Positions 49,530-61,391 of a DNA stretch of 64,000 nt are shown one piece after another; within the stretch, counting starts at the first letter, position 1; each line of letters starts with the position of its first letter. The position numbers and the translations under genes were made by a program. The notes below the pieces were generated by a model. That model was not told where the DNA came from. It searched no databases and worked only from the letters and a program-made list of their open reading frames with translations. Source of the stretch: Azadirachta indica (taxonomy: Eukaryota > Streptophyta > Magnoliopsida > Sapindales > Meliaceae); contig CM040441.1 in the NCBI GenBank assembly GCA_022749755.1, positions 3,414,741-3,478,740 of the forward strand, read 5' to 3'.

Positions 49530-50400
49530 TCTCACAATTCTAAGAAATTGACATAACCTTGTTTCAAATTAATAGACCACAATATATTTGAATCAAAAAT
49601 GATGTTTTTAATATTTGAAAAATAAATAGTTGTCAACATAAATTACTTCTCATTTATATTTTTGCAAAATTAACATAGAAATCAATCATAGATGGTAAAA
49701 CTGTTTGATACATTTATTTATACAGAAATGTTTCTCTTCCAAAAATGAAAATGAGACATGCCATTTTTTATTTTACAATAATTATTAAGAGTTATACCAC
49801 ATATATTTGAATAAAAATAGTTTTTTTAATATTTAAAAATCAATAGTTATTCCCAACATAAATTACTTGTCATCTATATTCTTGTCAGTAATGTAAAATA
49901 AAAAATTACCAAATATTCTCTTATTCTTTAAGAGTAAGAGCTCCAAAAGCAGCAACATACTGCATACTTTGATACGATAATTATATGCGAGTGATGTGTT
50001 TTGGTATGATATCCTTCATGGACAATGAATTGAGGAAAAGAACTAACAACAAACATCGTAATAAAATGGGTTTTGACTACTACACATAGAATTGATAAAG
50101 TTCCGAATGTAAGCCAAACGACTACTACACGTAGAATAGTGCATTGCAAGATTTTATGTATTTTAGTGTTAGTCAGTAAAAAATTCCTCCAAAATTTTAT
50201 TGCTGATAAGGTGGCATTTATCTTTAAATTATTTTAGAAATTGTGAAAGATCATGATCTACTGTACCTCTTTTTGAGATAAATTTTGAATGAGCAGCATT
50301 AATGGTATAAATGCAAATTATTTCTATGAAAAATATTTCACTTGCAAAATGGGGTTACGCAATTTATATCCCAAATGATTAATAAGAAATGAGCTGGCTT

Positions 50401-51204
50401 CCATTAAAAAGTGCTACTTAAATACAGATTAATAAGAAAATAATCAACCCACAGATGACATATAATGATACTACACATATATGTCTTTGTATTTTAACTC
50501 TGTCTGTATTGGTATTATTATATATATTTTAACTACTAGAATTTTAGCATTTTCTTTATTCTGAATAGAAAATCTTTCATCATTTTCTTTCTAGTAATTA
50601 TTAATCACCGATCCATTTAAATGAAACGATCACCTTTTTGTTTATAATTATTGTTGTTTTTATTATATTTACTGTCAAAGAAAATCGTGCTTTTTGATTA
50701 TTTGTATCTTTGAATCCTCCCTTTTCACCTTTTTGTAAAATATCAGAGAGAAGTTATTCCCAACCTTGTAGTCATTTGCATCAAACACACATCATGTGTT
50801 GGCCTGATGGCTATGATTATCTTTCTTTAATAGTATATTATTAATAACCTTGTAGTCATTTGCATCAACACACATCATGATGGCTAGTATGAAATGGTTT
50901 TTTGCTTTTTTTTTTTTTTTTTTTTTTTCCTTTTCTTTTAAAATTAACCGATAAAACATGAAGAGCTGAAACCTAAGTTTTTTTAACTAAAAATTTAAGT
51001 AAAACAGTTTCAATAAAATTTTTAATGACAATACTATATTTTTAATTATTAAAAATTTTCATGCGTCGAATTTAAGCTTTTAGTAATAGTAATACTACAT
51101 GCAGTCAACAGAAAATTAATATCATAACACTTCAATTAATTGAGCAAACAATGAATCTTAAAACGAAATCAATAACATAAATTCTAAATGTTATTGATTT
51201 CGTT
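50401..51204. other. Intergenic between units B and C
   Basis: AT-rich, no gene. A phrase reading ccttgtagtcatttgcatca is present twice (50,772 and 50,849), each followed by acacacatcatg: a short tandem duplication about 77 bp apart. A poly-T run lies at 50,907-50,929. Confidence 0.5.
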
Positions 51205-52025
51205 TATGTTTGCGGGTGGCTTTTACCTGTTAGGAGTTTTGTTTATTCCTGATTTATATACTAAGGTTATAGTTAATTTTTACTTTTCACCTACTGTACA
51301 AAATGTGCTTGTAACTACCATGAGATGTTATAATATTTATCTTAGTGATATTTTTCTATATAATTGTTGGATAGTACTTAATTTTAATTTTCATCAACTA
51401 CAATTTAGAACTACCAATAAAAGATCATTGGTTAAGGTTGTATGAATTTTTGAGCTAAATAAAATCTCATGATTATTCGACATTGAGCCTACATTCTCCT
51501 TTTTTTTTTTTTCATTTTTCTTTAGTCAAAATAATATATTATTGAAATAAGTGAAAAAAGAAACATAAGAGCAACCGGTAGGCATAACGTAGAAGCTGCA
51601 GCCAAAAAACTAACTGCAACAACAAACACTGACAACAGTAGGAAAATAATAAACCAACAGTAGGACAGCAGAGAATTAAAAAAAAAAAAAAGAAAACGCC
51701 CGAAGCAGTCTTGCATAAAACATTAAGCCTACACTCACAATAGTAGAACCATAGCATATTTTTTATAATGTCGATAGCAAACTATAGAACCAAATTAGAC
51801 TCATTAATTCTTCTACTCAAACAAAGGATCAAAAGAGTTGAAACCTTGTGATACTCGAGGTATGTACATGTTGATATGTCTAAATTAATTAGAAACCTCA
51901 GAATGTGCACGTTTCTTATTCTAAATGAAGAACCATTAGGGTGAGCTAGCTTGTTTATGGAACCTTAATACTTGAGGTATGGAAAGTCCTGCATTCCTCC
52001 TTTACGACCTGAATTACAGAAGTAA
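51205..52025 (+). repeat. Truncated third unit C of the PME block
   Basis: Begins inside the last codons of a PME (text corresponding to the WLPQLGVPFIPNLID end of copy B, now degenerate) and continues with the conserved 3' flank (tacaaaatgtgcttgtaact) to 51,445. The downstream module at 51,725-52,025 matches 10,110-10,420 of copy A closely. It stops at gaattacagaagtaa, where the LTR of Copia(-) begins. Everything 5' of the PME tail and any inhibitor gene are missing. Confidence 0.85.
51495..51690 (-). mobile_element. LINE 3' fragment with A-tail
   Basis: On the minus strand this reads as a T-rich UTR (ctactgttggtttattattt, then tttcaataatatattatttt) ending in gaaaaatgaaaaaaaaaa. It interrupts unit C between cattgagcctacattc and the module. 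It resembles the 3' ends of the LINE family in this window. Confidence 0.55.
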
Positions 52026-52251
52026 TAACAAGTTTCAATGTTGTATATAGTGAAAGAAGACAAGGGCTACTACTATATTATATTATAAGGATATATATAT
52101 AAGTACAGGTCAATGGAAAGAGAATTAATGGCCACCATTACAGCCTAAACTATAGGAAGACTGCAAAAGGGGAATTGTACAAGCTGGAAAATATAATACA
52201 ATAAATATTAATATTATACAATGAAGAGTATTAATGAGTGGTATTATTCTT
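52026..52251 (-). mobile_element. 3' LTR of Copia(-)
   Basis: On the minus strand, a purine-rich tract (gttgagggggcc) precedes the LTR start tattaggaaagaataatacc, probably TG mutated to TA. The LTR runs about 225 bp to the boundary with unit C. A TATA-rich stretch lies at about 52,090-52,105. The partner 5' LTR is missing, so the limits rest on the purine tract and on the end of homology to unit C. Confidence 0.65.
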
Positions 52252-52759
52252 TCCTAATAGGCCCCCTCAACATGGTGTTGCCATTGAAAACACCAATCTT
52301 GGAACATAGTTGATCATGATGATTGCAAGACAATGCTTTAGTAAGTGCATCGGTAATTGATCGGCTGAAGAGACATGAGATACCCGTAACGTACCAGCTT
52401 TAACCTTATCACGAACAAAATGGAAATCAACGTTGATGTGTTTCATTTTGGAGTGGAACACTGGATTAGCACATAGATATGTTGTTCCCACATTATCACA
52501 ATAAACAACAGGAGCCTGAGACAAATTAATATCAACTTCTTGTAAAAGTGATTGAACCTAACAAAGTTCAGTAGTAGCAGAGGCCACAGATTGGTATTCA
52601 ACATCAGTGGATGAACACGCCACCATACGTTGCTCCATGAGATAGGATTTAAGCTAAGAAAAACAACATAAGCCCCTATTGATGTTCGATCATCCTTGTT
52701 GCTAGCCCAATCAGCATTAGTAATGGAGATTGAGATGCTGGCCAGATGGTTCAAGTTAA

Positions 52760-53465
52760 CATTCTAAAATATTTTCAAGATCCTTTGCAAGGAATCGGTG
52801 ATCCAATGACTAGAGTAAGAACAAAGAAGATGAAATAGACTTTACAAGGTTTAATTATGGAAGTGCATAACAAAAAAGCTATTCTACAATATTTTAAGAC
52901 TGTTATAGAAGTTTTCAAAGCCTTACCAAAGATGATCATTACCTTTATGTGTAAGAAAAAGAATATCTTTGCACTACTAAATCTTAATGCCATATGGAAA
53001 ATTGGGGTTTTAAAGATTCCTTATTGATTTAAATTATATACTTTACATAGAATTAGTTTCCTATTTTGTTTAGGATTATTATGTTTTCTAGTTAGACTGG
53101 GATTTTAATTTTCTCTTTTATTTAGGGTTTCTATTCCTATTTACGTTAGAATTTCTATTCTTACTTAATTTTGAACTCATATTTTTATGCTTATATAAAG
53201 ATTACTAATATGTAAACGAATAATCATCATATCATTAATAATATTGAGATATTTTGATCAAGCGTAACTTTGCCTTCTTGTGTTTTTGGTAGAATAAAAT
53301 ATTCTGACTTATCAAAGGAGTGATCAATCTTCGTGGCATATTCAAGATTGAAATTTTAAGGATTTATTTTCTTAACTTGTTTTCTAGTTCTTGGGGGGGT
53401 GCGTATAACAATTGATTCAAGAGTTCTTAGAGTAGGTCATCTAATAGGTTCTTATCAATCAAATA
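52760..53465 (+). mobile_element. Ty3/gypsy 3' end (pol tail plus LTR) inside Copia(-)
   Basis: The plus strand reads QDPLQGIGDPMTRVRTKKMK followed by decayed codons, similar to the PxTRxxxKK tail at the end of some plant gypsy polyproteins. About 470 bp of LTR-like DNA then follow with a TATA-like tataaagatt at 53,195 and a CT-rich part. It separates RT and RNase H of Copia(-): minus-strand Copia coding stops near 53,465 and resumes near 52,755. No 5' part is present. Confidence 0.55.
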
Positions 53466-54074
53466 AGGCATAGAGGATGACCAAAAAGTTGCGAACAAGA
53501 ATTCCATGAGAGAGAATGCCCTTGAGATACAAACGAGTCTTTTTGACAACTGTCCAATGACTAGTTGTTAGCTTATGCATGAATGCGAAAGCTTATTAAC
53601 GGAGAACGCAATGTCAAGTCTTCTAAATCAAAGATATTGAAGGCTTCCGACAACTTGACAATACTTAGTAGGAATCGTCAAAGCACTCCTATCTAAAAGT
53701 GAAAGAGAGTTGTTAGTTGACATTGGTGTATGAACTTCCTTTGCTTGATTCACCTTTGAATGCTCTAAGGGATCATGAATATATTTTTTCTATGAGAGAA
53801 AAGCCCACTCAGCTATTTTAGTGACCTCAACACCAAGAAAGTAAGACAATGCTCTAAGGTTTTTAACAAAAAATCATTCTCCAAGTAATTTGATAAACTG
53901 ATCCACCACTAATAAATCATTTTCTATAATAATGAGATCATGTACATACACCAAAACATAAATAGTTATGCCATCCAATATGATTATAAATAAAGAATTA
54001 TCTGATTAAGAGTTAACAAAGCCAAATGATAGAAGAAATTGGTATAGGTCTGTATACTAAGCACGAGGTGCTTA

Positions 54075-54498
54075 GGGTCTGTTTGGTATAACTTTTTAAA
54101 TAAAACTTTTTAAAGTAAAGTTTTTACCCGTAGAATTTTTATGACTAGAGCTTTTAATAAAAATTAATTAATCGTTTGGTTGTTACAAATGACTTTTGAG
54201 AAAAATTTGAGTAATTACTTTAATAGACAAATTTTTAATATTTTATTTTAAAGAAATTACGTAGAATTTTTAAAATAAAGTAAGAGTATTTTAAATAATT
54301 TCACTTTTTAAAAAAGCTGGGAAAGCTCTACTGTCAGAAGCCCAAATTTTGGACTTCTTCCAATAGAAGAAAAACAGCTTTTTTAATTTCTAAAAGCTCT
54401 TTTTCATTGTCAACCAAATGACATTAAAAAATTTGAAAAGGTCTTTTATCATTAAAAAAACTCTTTTGACCAATGAAAAAGCCAAACCAAACGAGCAC
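54075..54498. mobile_element. Tourist-like MITE in Copia(-) RT
   Basis: A 424-bp insertion with ends gggtctgtttggt and accaaacgagcac (inverted, 10 of 13 pairing). It is flanked on both sides by TTA (54,072-54,074 and 54,499-54,501). The Copia RT codons read directly across it (KALYGLK on one side, PRA then YTDLYQF on the other). A TAA/TTA duplication and a GGGTCTGTTTGG terminus are typical of PIF/Harbinger Tourist MITEs. Confidence 0.85.
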
Positions 54499-57400
54499 TT
54501 ATTTTAGTCCGTAGAGTGCTTTACAATGCTTTCACACATGACTTGAAAAATTGACATCAACAAATACTGGCAGTTGTGCCATGTACACATCCTTGAAGAT
54601 GCGGCCATGTAAGAAAGCATTATTACATCAAGTTGTCGTAAATCCCATTTATGTGAAAGTGTCAAACAAAGGACAATAAGAAGAGTTATGGATTTAACCA
54701 CAAGACTAAATGTGTCTGTGTAGTCAAGGCCAAGACATTGATGAAAGCATGGGCTTTGTACCTATGAATAGAACCATCTAAATTTAGATTGATATGAAAG
54801 ACCCATTTGCACCCAATTAAATTGTATGAAGAATTTGGTGGTACTAATTCCCAATTAAATTGTATGCAACTTGTCATTCTGAATACTTGTTTAGTGGGCT
54901 TGTGGATGTTATTTTTTAAGCGACTAAGCATAGGATGAATATTTTTGAAATGTTCTGTGGTAGTAAATAGTTGTGATTTGGGAAAAGGATAGGACGGGAG
55001 ATCTATGCATTAGTTACCTAAATAAGAAGGAGAATTAGATGGCAAATAAGATTGACCATGCACCAATAAAGAAGAGGAATTTGAATGGGATTGATTAGAA
55101 TTGATTGCATAATGTAATAAAGAAGTATTTGAGGAAAGTACGACATTTTCGTGCTTAATTAGAGGTAAAGATGAAGATGTAATCGAAGGAGATAAGGAAG
55201 GTAAGTTTGACGCACATATGGTGGAATATGTAGAAGTGTTGATCGGTAGGTAGGAGAAGTGACAAAAATCCAATAGGCTTGTGCATGATTGAAGGCATAG
55301 AAGTTAGAAGTGATTCATGTGATGTAATTAATGGGGTATGTAGGACATTTAAGGAATGAGATGAAATAGAGACTTGATTGTAATTTTTAAGTAAAGGAAA
55401 TGATTGACTTAGGGGATTGGAAATGGAGTGCATGTGATTAGGAATATAAAAATGATTTTTTGTATAAATGTCAGGCACCCAATGTGCAAACTTTTCATTA
55501 GTAACATGTGCAAGTTGAGAAGGAATAAATGAATAAGGAAAAGTATCTTCGACAAAGTCAATGTGTCTTGTAATATAAACAAGCATGGTTACAATATCAA
55601 GGCATTTGAAAGCACTCTGATTGAGTGAATATCCAACAAAAACACAAGGTTTGTACTAAGGTTCAAGCTTATTTTGGCATAAGGTTTGAGATAAGAATAG
55701 CAAAGACAACCAAAAATTCTTAACTTATCATAATTAGGCATTCATCTAAACAATTTTTCAAATGGTGAAACCATGTATACAATAGGAGTAGGCATATGAT
55801 TAATTATATAAGTGGCAGTAAGAAATGCGTAAGACCAAGAGGAAAGAGGAAGAGCAGCGTGATGAAGAAGTGTAAGCTCTGTTTGAACAATATGACGATG
55901 ACACTACTCCACAGTCCTACTATGATTGGGAGTGTATGGTGGCATAAGTAAATGAGAAATACCTTGAATTTCAAAAAAATGTTAACTTTTGATATTCTCC
56001 ACCATCGTTAGAGTAAATAGAAATAGTATGATGATTAAAAAATTTTTCAACAATTGATTTAAATTTAGGAAAAATTGTGGACACCTTTGATTTTCTTTTC
56101 ATTAGAAATAGCCAAATATATTTGGTGAAATGATCAACAAATATAGACCTTAATAGCTATATCCATCATAGGATAGAATTAGGGAAGGGCCTTGAACATC
56201 TGAATAAATTAACTCAAATGGGGCATTACTTGTACGTGAAGAGTTGGAAAAAGGAAACTTCTGCATTTTATTATAGTGACAAACATTACAAGAAAGTTTT
56301 GATAAAGACTTGGAAGATTAAGGTAACTTATAGGATGAACTACGTTATGTAAAATTTTTAAGAAGGATGACCAATGCGGCTATGCCATCTATGAGCAGAA
56401 GCTTTAACACTAGCAAAAGCATGAAGAGATGAAGATAAAGATGAAGACTTAATAGACGGTGCATGATCAGGCCACTCATAAACGCTATCTTTGTTCTGCC
56501 TTTCCATTAAACCTGTTCTCGTGCGTAGATCCTTCACAGCAAAAGAAATTAGATACAATTCAATAAAAACATTGTTAGTGGAGCAAAGTTTAGATATTAA
56601 AATCAAATTCTTTTGCATATGAGGAACACATAATACATTAAAATGAATAAAGGGTTTGCAAGTGGACGGTAAAGTGGTAGATCCAATATAAGCTATAAAA
56701 AGACCTTTACTATCTCCTATCACAATGTCATCTAAGCTATCATAATCACTATAAAGTTAAACATTATGAAGATCAGAAGTGACATGGTGAGAGGCATCAG
56801 AGTCAACAAGCCCATTAGTGAGCCATAGAATGATTGAGCGGCATAATGAGCACAAAGTAAATGAGCGAATAGCATGTGAAGAGCTGTTGCATTAGGGGGG
56901 AATGTTGGCACACATAGCCACAGGGCTACATATTGAAGCTTGTGACATTTTGTTACAGGATGTCCAAATTTAGAGCATATTTGACAGATAACCGAATTAG
57001 AGCTCTGACCATTGTTTGATTTTTCTTTGCTGTTCGAACTTTGACCTTGTTTTTATTGACATGGAGACTTGCTTTTATTATTTTGATTGTTACCGTTATT
57101 AGTCTGACTACCTTTATTAGCATAGTTGGCAATGATAATGATGGTTTCATCATGCATTGATCCACTTTTTAAGAGAAGCTTCAAAGTTAACAAGTTTACT
57201 ATAAAGTTCCTCAAAAGAAATCGATGATTCTCGAGCCCGAATAGCAGCAGTAATTTCTTTATATTCTTTACCAAGTTCATCAATGATGATAAGAACCAAA
57301 TCTTAAAGATTAAAAGGAGCATCAACCTCAACAAGGCTTTTGACAATCTGCATATAATCAATAACAGATCATAAGCCTTTAGTAATCTAAGAGAGGTCAC

Positions 57401-57769
57401 TCTTGATTTGCATAACTCATCCTTTAAAGGGCTTAGAGTAAGTGCTTTCTAATTTTTTCCAAAGCTCCATTGAAGTCTTTAAGTGTCGAATAAAAGGAAT
57501 TATACCCAGAGAAAATGATGCAACAAGAGAACTAAGAATAAGTTTGTCTTGTCGAACCCAAAATTTATATGTTGGATTGGTCCTCTCAACTCCATTATCA
57601 TTTAGAGTTGGAGAGGAACAGGGATGTGTACCGTTAACAAATCTTATTAGATCATATCGAATTAGAAGTGCATCAAATTGAACTCTTCAGGAAGAATAAT
57701 GACTGGTGGTGAGTTTGAGAGGGGTTTGTGCAGCGGAATTAATCAAGATTAATGAGTTTGAGAATTCAA

Positions 57770-60700
57770 TGGGATTGGTTACTATGGCATTTGAAAAAGA
57801 ATCTTTTATCTACTAGTCAGCTTATTGATGATTTTAAATGCTCCTTTGAATTTAACATTGATGGTTTTGTTGTTAAGAGCAAGGAAAATAAAATTTTGGT
57901 GAACAGACGTAGGCAAGGAAAACTTTATACTTTCGAGGAAGACAACAATGTGACTTTAAGTGCAATAAAAGGCAACTCTAGAGAATTCAATTTATGACAT
58001 AAAATGCTTGGCATGCTAATACAAAAATTATACAAGCCTTAAGAAACAATAGAATTATTAGCTTTTCCAGTTGGATTAACAAACCTAACATTTTTGTGTG
58101 TTTCATGTCATGTCAATTAGGCAAAAGCTGTAAGAAACCTTTTAATCTATCTCATAAAATTTCTAAGTTTCCTCTTGACAAAATATATTATGATTTATGG
58201 GGTCCTGCACCTGTGATTTTTGCACAAAAATTTTGCTATTATGCATTATTTATTGATGATTACTCATGCTTTTCTTAGTTATTTCCTTTAAGACAAAAAT
58301 CTAACTTCTTTAAGTGTTTGTTAAAATTTTAAAAACAGGTTGAAAAACAATTGGATAGGAAAATAAAAATTTTCTAAAGTGACGGAGGAGGAGAATTCAA
58401 TTCAATAGCATTCACTAAGCATCTTCAAGAATGTGGAATTGTACAACAATTTTCTTGCCTATACACCATAGAACAAAATGGGGTTGCAGAAAAAAAAAAA
58501 CCGGCACATAGTTGAAACATCTTTTACTATAATCTTTCATGCTTCTTTACTATTTAGACTTTGAGTGGATTCTTTTTTGGATGCCACTTTCATTATTGAT
58601 AGAATGCCTTTAAGGACTCTTAGTATGAAAAGTCTTTTTCAAAGACTTTTAAAAAATTGCCTAATTATAATAGTTTGAAGGTTCTAGGGTGTAGATGTTT
58701 TCAATACTTAAAGGACTATAGTAAAATAAATTCAATAAAAAATCATATCCTTGCGTACTTATTGGTTATAGTCCACAACATAAAGGTTATAGATATTTGC
58801 ATTCAGAAACTAACTGTGTCTATATTTTAAGGCATGTTATTTTTTATGAAAATTACTTCCTTTTTTGAAAACTCAAAAGTTCTTCTTCTATTGTGCAACA
58901 ACACAAGTCATCCACTTTTCCTCATGAAGAATGGCTTTCAAAACCAGATTCTACTCAAGAGACGACTGTTATTAGAAAACCAAACAGTCTTTCCTTTGTT
59001 ACGGTGTAATTCCAGCCTCAATGAGCCACCAACCTTACCTACGCAATCAGAAGGAAGTGTTTCACAAGAGCGAGAATTGCAAATCATCGTGGAAAACCAA
59101 ACTGAGCCTAACCAAACCACACAAACCTTACGAGATAACTTAGGCACAAATCCTTAAATTTCTGTAAACTGCATCAAATTACTTCACTCTAACCAAAGGT
59201 AGCCAAGGAAATTCTGTTAGCGAACATCCACATGAAAACTACCCAAACATATCACAAATTTAGTAATTTATGTCAATATTCCCACAATTGAGTTAGTATA
59301 ATCTTCAACCCAAACCAAAACAATTACTCATCCTTTGCTTACTCCAAGCAAACTTAAGAAAAATCCTATCTTGGCCTTATAAATCAGCCATCATATAGAA
59401 CCTAAAACTCTTTGAATAGCACTCAAGAACATGTTATGGGTCATAGCAATGAAAGAAGAACTTTAAGCACTTCATCATAATCAAATTGGACCTTGGTTCT
59501 TCGTGAAGTAGGAAGAAATATCGTAGGATCCAAATAGGTTTATCGTAGGCTTCGTCGATCACTTTAAAGCAAGATTAGTTGCTAAAGGCTTCATGCAAGT
59601 ACCTGGGATTGACTTTGATGAGACCTTTAGTCCTATCATTAAACCTACCACTATTAGGTTCTCGCCATTGTTGTACACTCAATATGGACAATGAAACAAT
59701 TAGATGTTCGTAATGTCTTCCTATATGGCAACCTGACTAAGACAATTTCCATGGAATAAACTTGTGGCTTCCAAGATTCTATCCATCTAAATCATGTCTA
59801 TAAACTACAAAAGGCACCCTATGGCTTAAAACAAGCATCTAGAGCATGGTTTGAATGTCTTTCCAATGCTTTAATAGGCCTTAGTTTCCATGGTAACAAA
59901 CTTGACACCTCTTTCTTTATTCTTAATAAAAATCCTACAATTATTCTTATATTAAATTTTGTTGATGATGTTATTATCATAGGTAATAATGACATTACCA
60001 TCAACTCTATCATCAACACACTCGGTAACATGTTTGCCTTGAAGGACCTTGGTCAACTACAATACTTCCTTAGCACAAAAGTAAAACCTTTCAATAAAGG
60101 AAATTTTATCTCTCAGGCCAAATACACAAAAGATATTTTGACTTGAGCAAACATATATAAAACTACTCCACTATAAACACATATATGGCTGTTAAAGTGA
60201 CCCTTCTTCCAAACGACAATGGTCTTGTAAACGCAACGGTATATCATAGCCTTATTAGAAGTCTACAATACCTTACATTTACAAGGCTGGATATGTCAAG
60301 CACCAACCAAGGTTGATTTATGGATTGTCAAACAAATATTAAGATACTTGCAGGGAATTCTTAACTTTGGTCTTAGATTTTTATCTTAAATCTCACTAAA
60401 TCTTTATGCTTTTTCTAATTCTGATTGGGCATGCTATTTACAAACCTGGTGAAGCATAACAAGTTATTACATATATCTTGTAGGCAACTGTATATCATAG
60501 AGTTCTAAGAAGCAACACACAATCGCTCGGGCAAGTGCTGAAGCTGAATATAGATCATTAACATCAATAGTAGCACAACTAACTTGGATCACATATTTGT
60601 TTCAAGAAATTGGCATTCCACTTCCAAAAACACCACTTCTCCTTTGTGACAATATGATTGCCATTCATATCACAAGAAATCTGGTTTTTCACGATAGAAC

Positions 60701-60830
60701 AAAACACATAGAACTTGATGTTCATTTGGTAGGGGAAAAAGTAGTTCAAGGTTTCCTTTTGACACAGCATATTCCCTCGCATCTTCAAATAGCTGATACA
60801 TTCACCAAGCCATTAGCCAAATAACCCTTT
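57770..60830 (+). mobile_element. Copia(+) pol region
   Basis: Pre-integrase: WHLKKNLLSTSQLIDDF (57,780) with a GKSCKKPFNLS finger remnant. Integrase: YYDLWGPAP, LFIDDYSCF, SDGGGEFNS and EQNGVAEKK, that is D, D and E positions visible among stops (58,180-58,500). RT: pieces such as [38 protein letters not shown] and FVDDVIIIGNND (about 59,958). RNase H: RASAEAEYRSLTSIVAQ, LLCDNMIAIHITRN and IADTFTKPLAK (60,520-60,820). Frames are broken at many places, so it is non-functional. The order matches Ty1/copia (integrase before RT). Confidence 0.88.
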
Positions 60831-60894
60831 CTATCCTTACGATACACGTTGGGTGTGCATCACATGACACTGCCAACCTTGAGGGAGGCTAATA

Positions 60895-61221
60895 TGAAAA
60901 GATATCAAAAGGAGAAATTATGATTTTCTTGTCTCATTGACTCTAGTTAATAAAAGGAAAATCATCATCATTAAAGGAAATATCATCATGATGTTCTATG
61001 TCTCATTGACTCTAGTTAATAAAGAAAAAAAATCATTCAGGAAATGATCAACAGCTAGAATATCTCCAATGGCTAGAAGATCAATCTTTCTTTAGAAAAA
61101 ATAATTTCTTGTAACATTCCTTATTAAACTTTTCTTGTATGTATTTAATCCTTGTAAGATTAGAATTTTTATTATTAAGAAAAGAGAAAACTTCTTCTGT
61201 ATATATTTTTCTTGAAATTCT
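60895..61221 (+). mobile_element. 3' LTR of Copia(+)
   Basis: Preceded by a purine-rich tract (cttgagggaggct). Starts tgaaaagatatcaaaagg and matches the 5' LTR at 37,985-39,825, but without the hAT insertion. It contains a tandem duplication of the phrase gactctagttaataaa. It is followed directly by NAC2 exon 2. Confidence 0.88.
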
Positions 61222-61226
61222 TTAAA

Positions 61227-61391
61227 GGGTCTCTTAAAGCCAACAAGAAGTTGGTTATTATAATTGGTACAAACCTTTTTAACATGGCTTGTAACTCTCC
61301 ACCATCCTTGACTTGAAATTTCTCTAGAATTATTTTCTCTCAAACAGTAATAGAATCTTTTGTTGGTAGATAATACCACGCTCCGGTCCCC
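61227..61391 (-). pseudogene. NAC2 exon 2, 5' half
   Basis: Minus-strand frame VVLSTNKRFYYCLRENNSRE, then GQGWWRVTSHVKKV and QLLVGFKRP, parallel to NAC1 NERFYYCLRESDSRE, GQGWWKATSHLKK and QLLVGFKRP. The match stops exactly at the Copia 3' LTR. The expected AG acceptor before GGGGACC is not seen (gtgtgcg), a further lesion. The continuation lies at 37,984-37,858. Confidence 0.9.

Larger units (their letters stand above)
41951..50400 (+). repeat. Segmental duplication copy B (PME-PMEI block)
   Basis: Collinear with copy A at 1495-12,060, on the same strand. Similarity begins at once after the LINE-B A-tail (ttacttaaaaagtatgtg against ttacttaaaagtatgta) and fades after about 50,400, with an unshared 150-bp piece near 50,170-50,320. 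Copy B carries the better-preserved PME and the intact PMEI-like gene. The 4.5 kb before the PME is AT-rich and, apart from the inverted repeat, has no gene. The whole block sits inside the Copia(+) element. Confidence 0.9.
52026..57735 (-). mobile_element. Copia(-) retrotransposon, 5'-truncated
   Basis: Read from right to left: gag (57,700-57,100; VRQDKLILSSLVAS, SMELWKKLES, LIIIDELGKEYKEITAAI); zinc knuckle CQICSKFGHPVTKC (about 56,950-56,990); protease with DSDASHH instead of DSGASHH (about 56,785-56,805); pre-integrase (HRWHSRIGHPS at 56,360); decayed integrase; RT (NWELVPPNSSYNLIGCKWVF at about 54,850; YVHD in place of YVDD at 53,937-53,948); RNase H (NADWASNKDDRTSIGAYVVF and [18 protein letters not shown] at 52,450-52,710). 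Many stops and frameshifts: dead. The 3' LTR is present; the 5' LTR and start of gag are lost at the junction with Copia(+) near 57,735. Confidence 0.88.
37985..61221 (+). mobile_element. Copia(+) retrotransposon split by a 17-kb insert
   Basis: The 5' LTR and gag lie at 37,985-40,524; pre-integrase, integrase, RT, RNase H and 3' LTR lie at about 57,770-61,221. Both outer ends abut the two halves of NAC2 exon 2, so they belong to one insertion event. The bases next to the LTRs are tcaaa on the left and ttaaa on the right, a probable 5-bp duplication with one mismatch. Protease and zinc-knuckle regions are missing at the internal junction, so some element DNA was lost when the 17 kb (LINE, PME/PMEI block, second Copia) came in. 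Confidence 0.85.
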
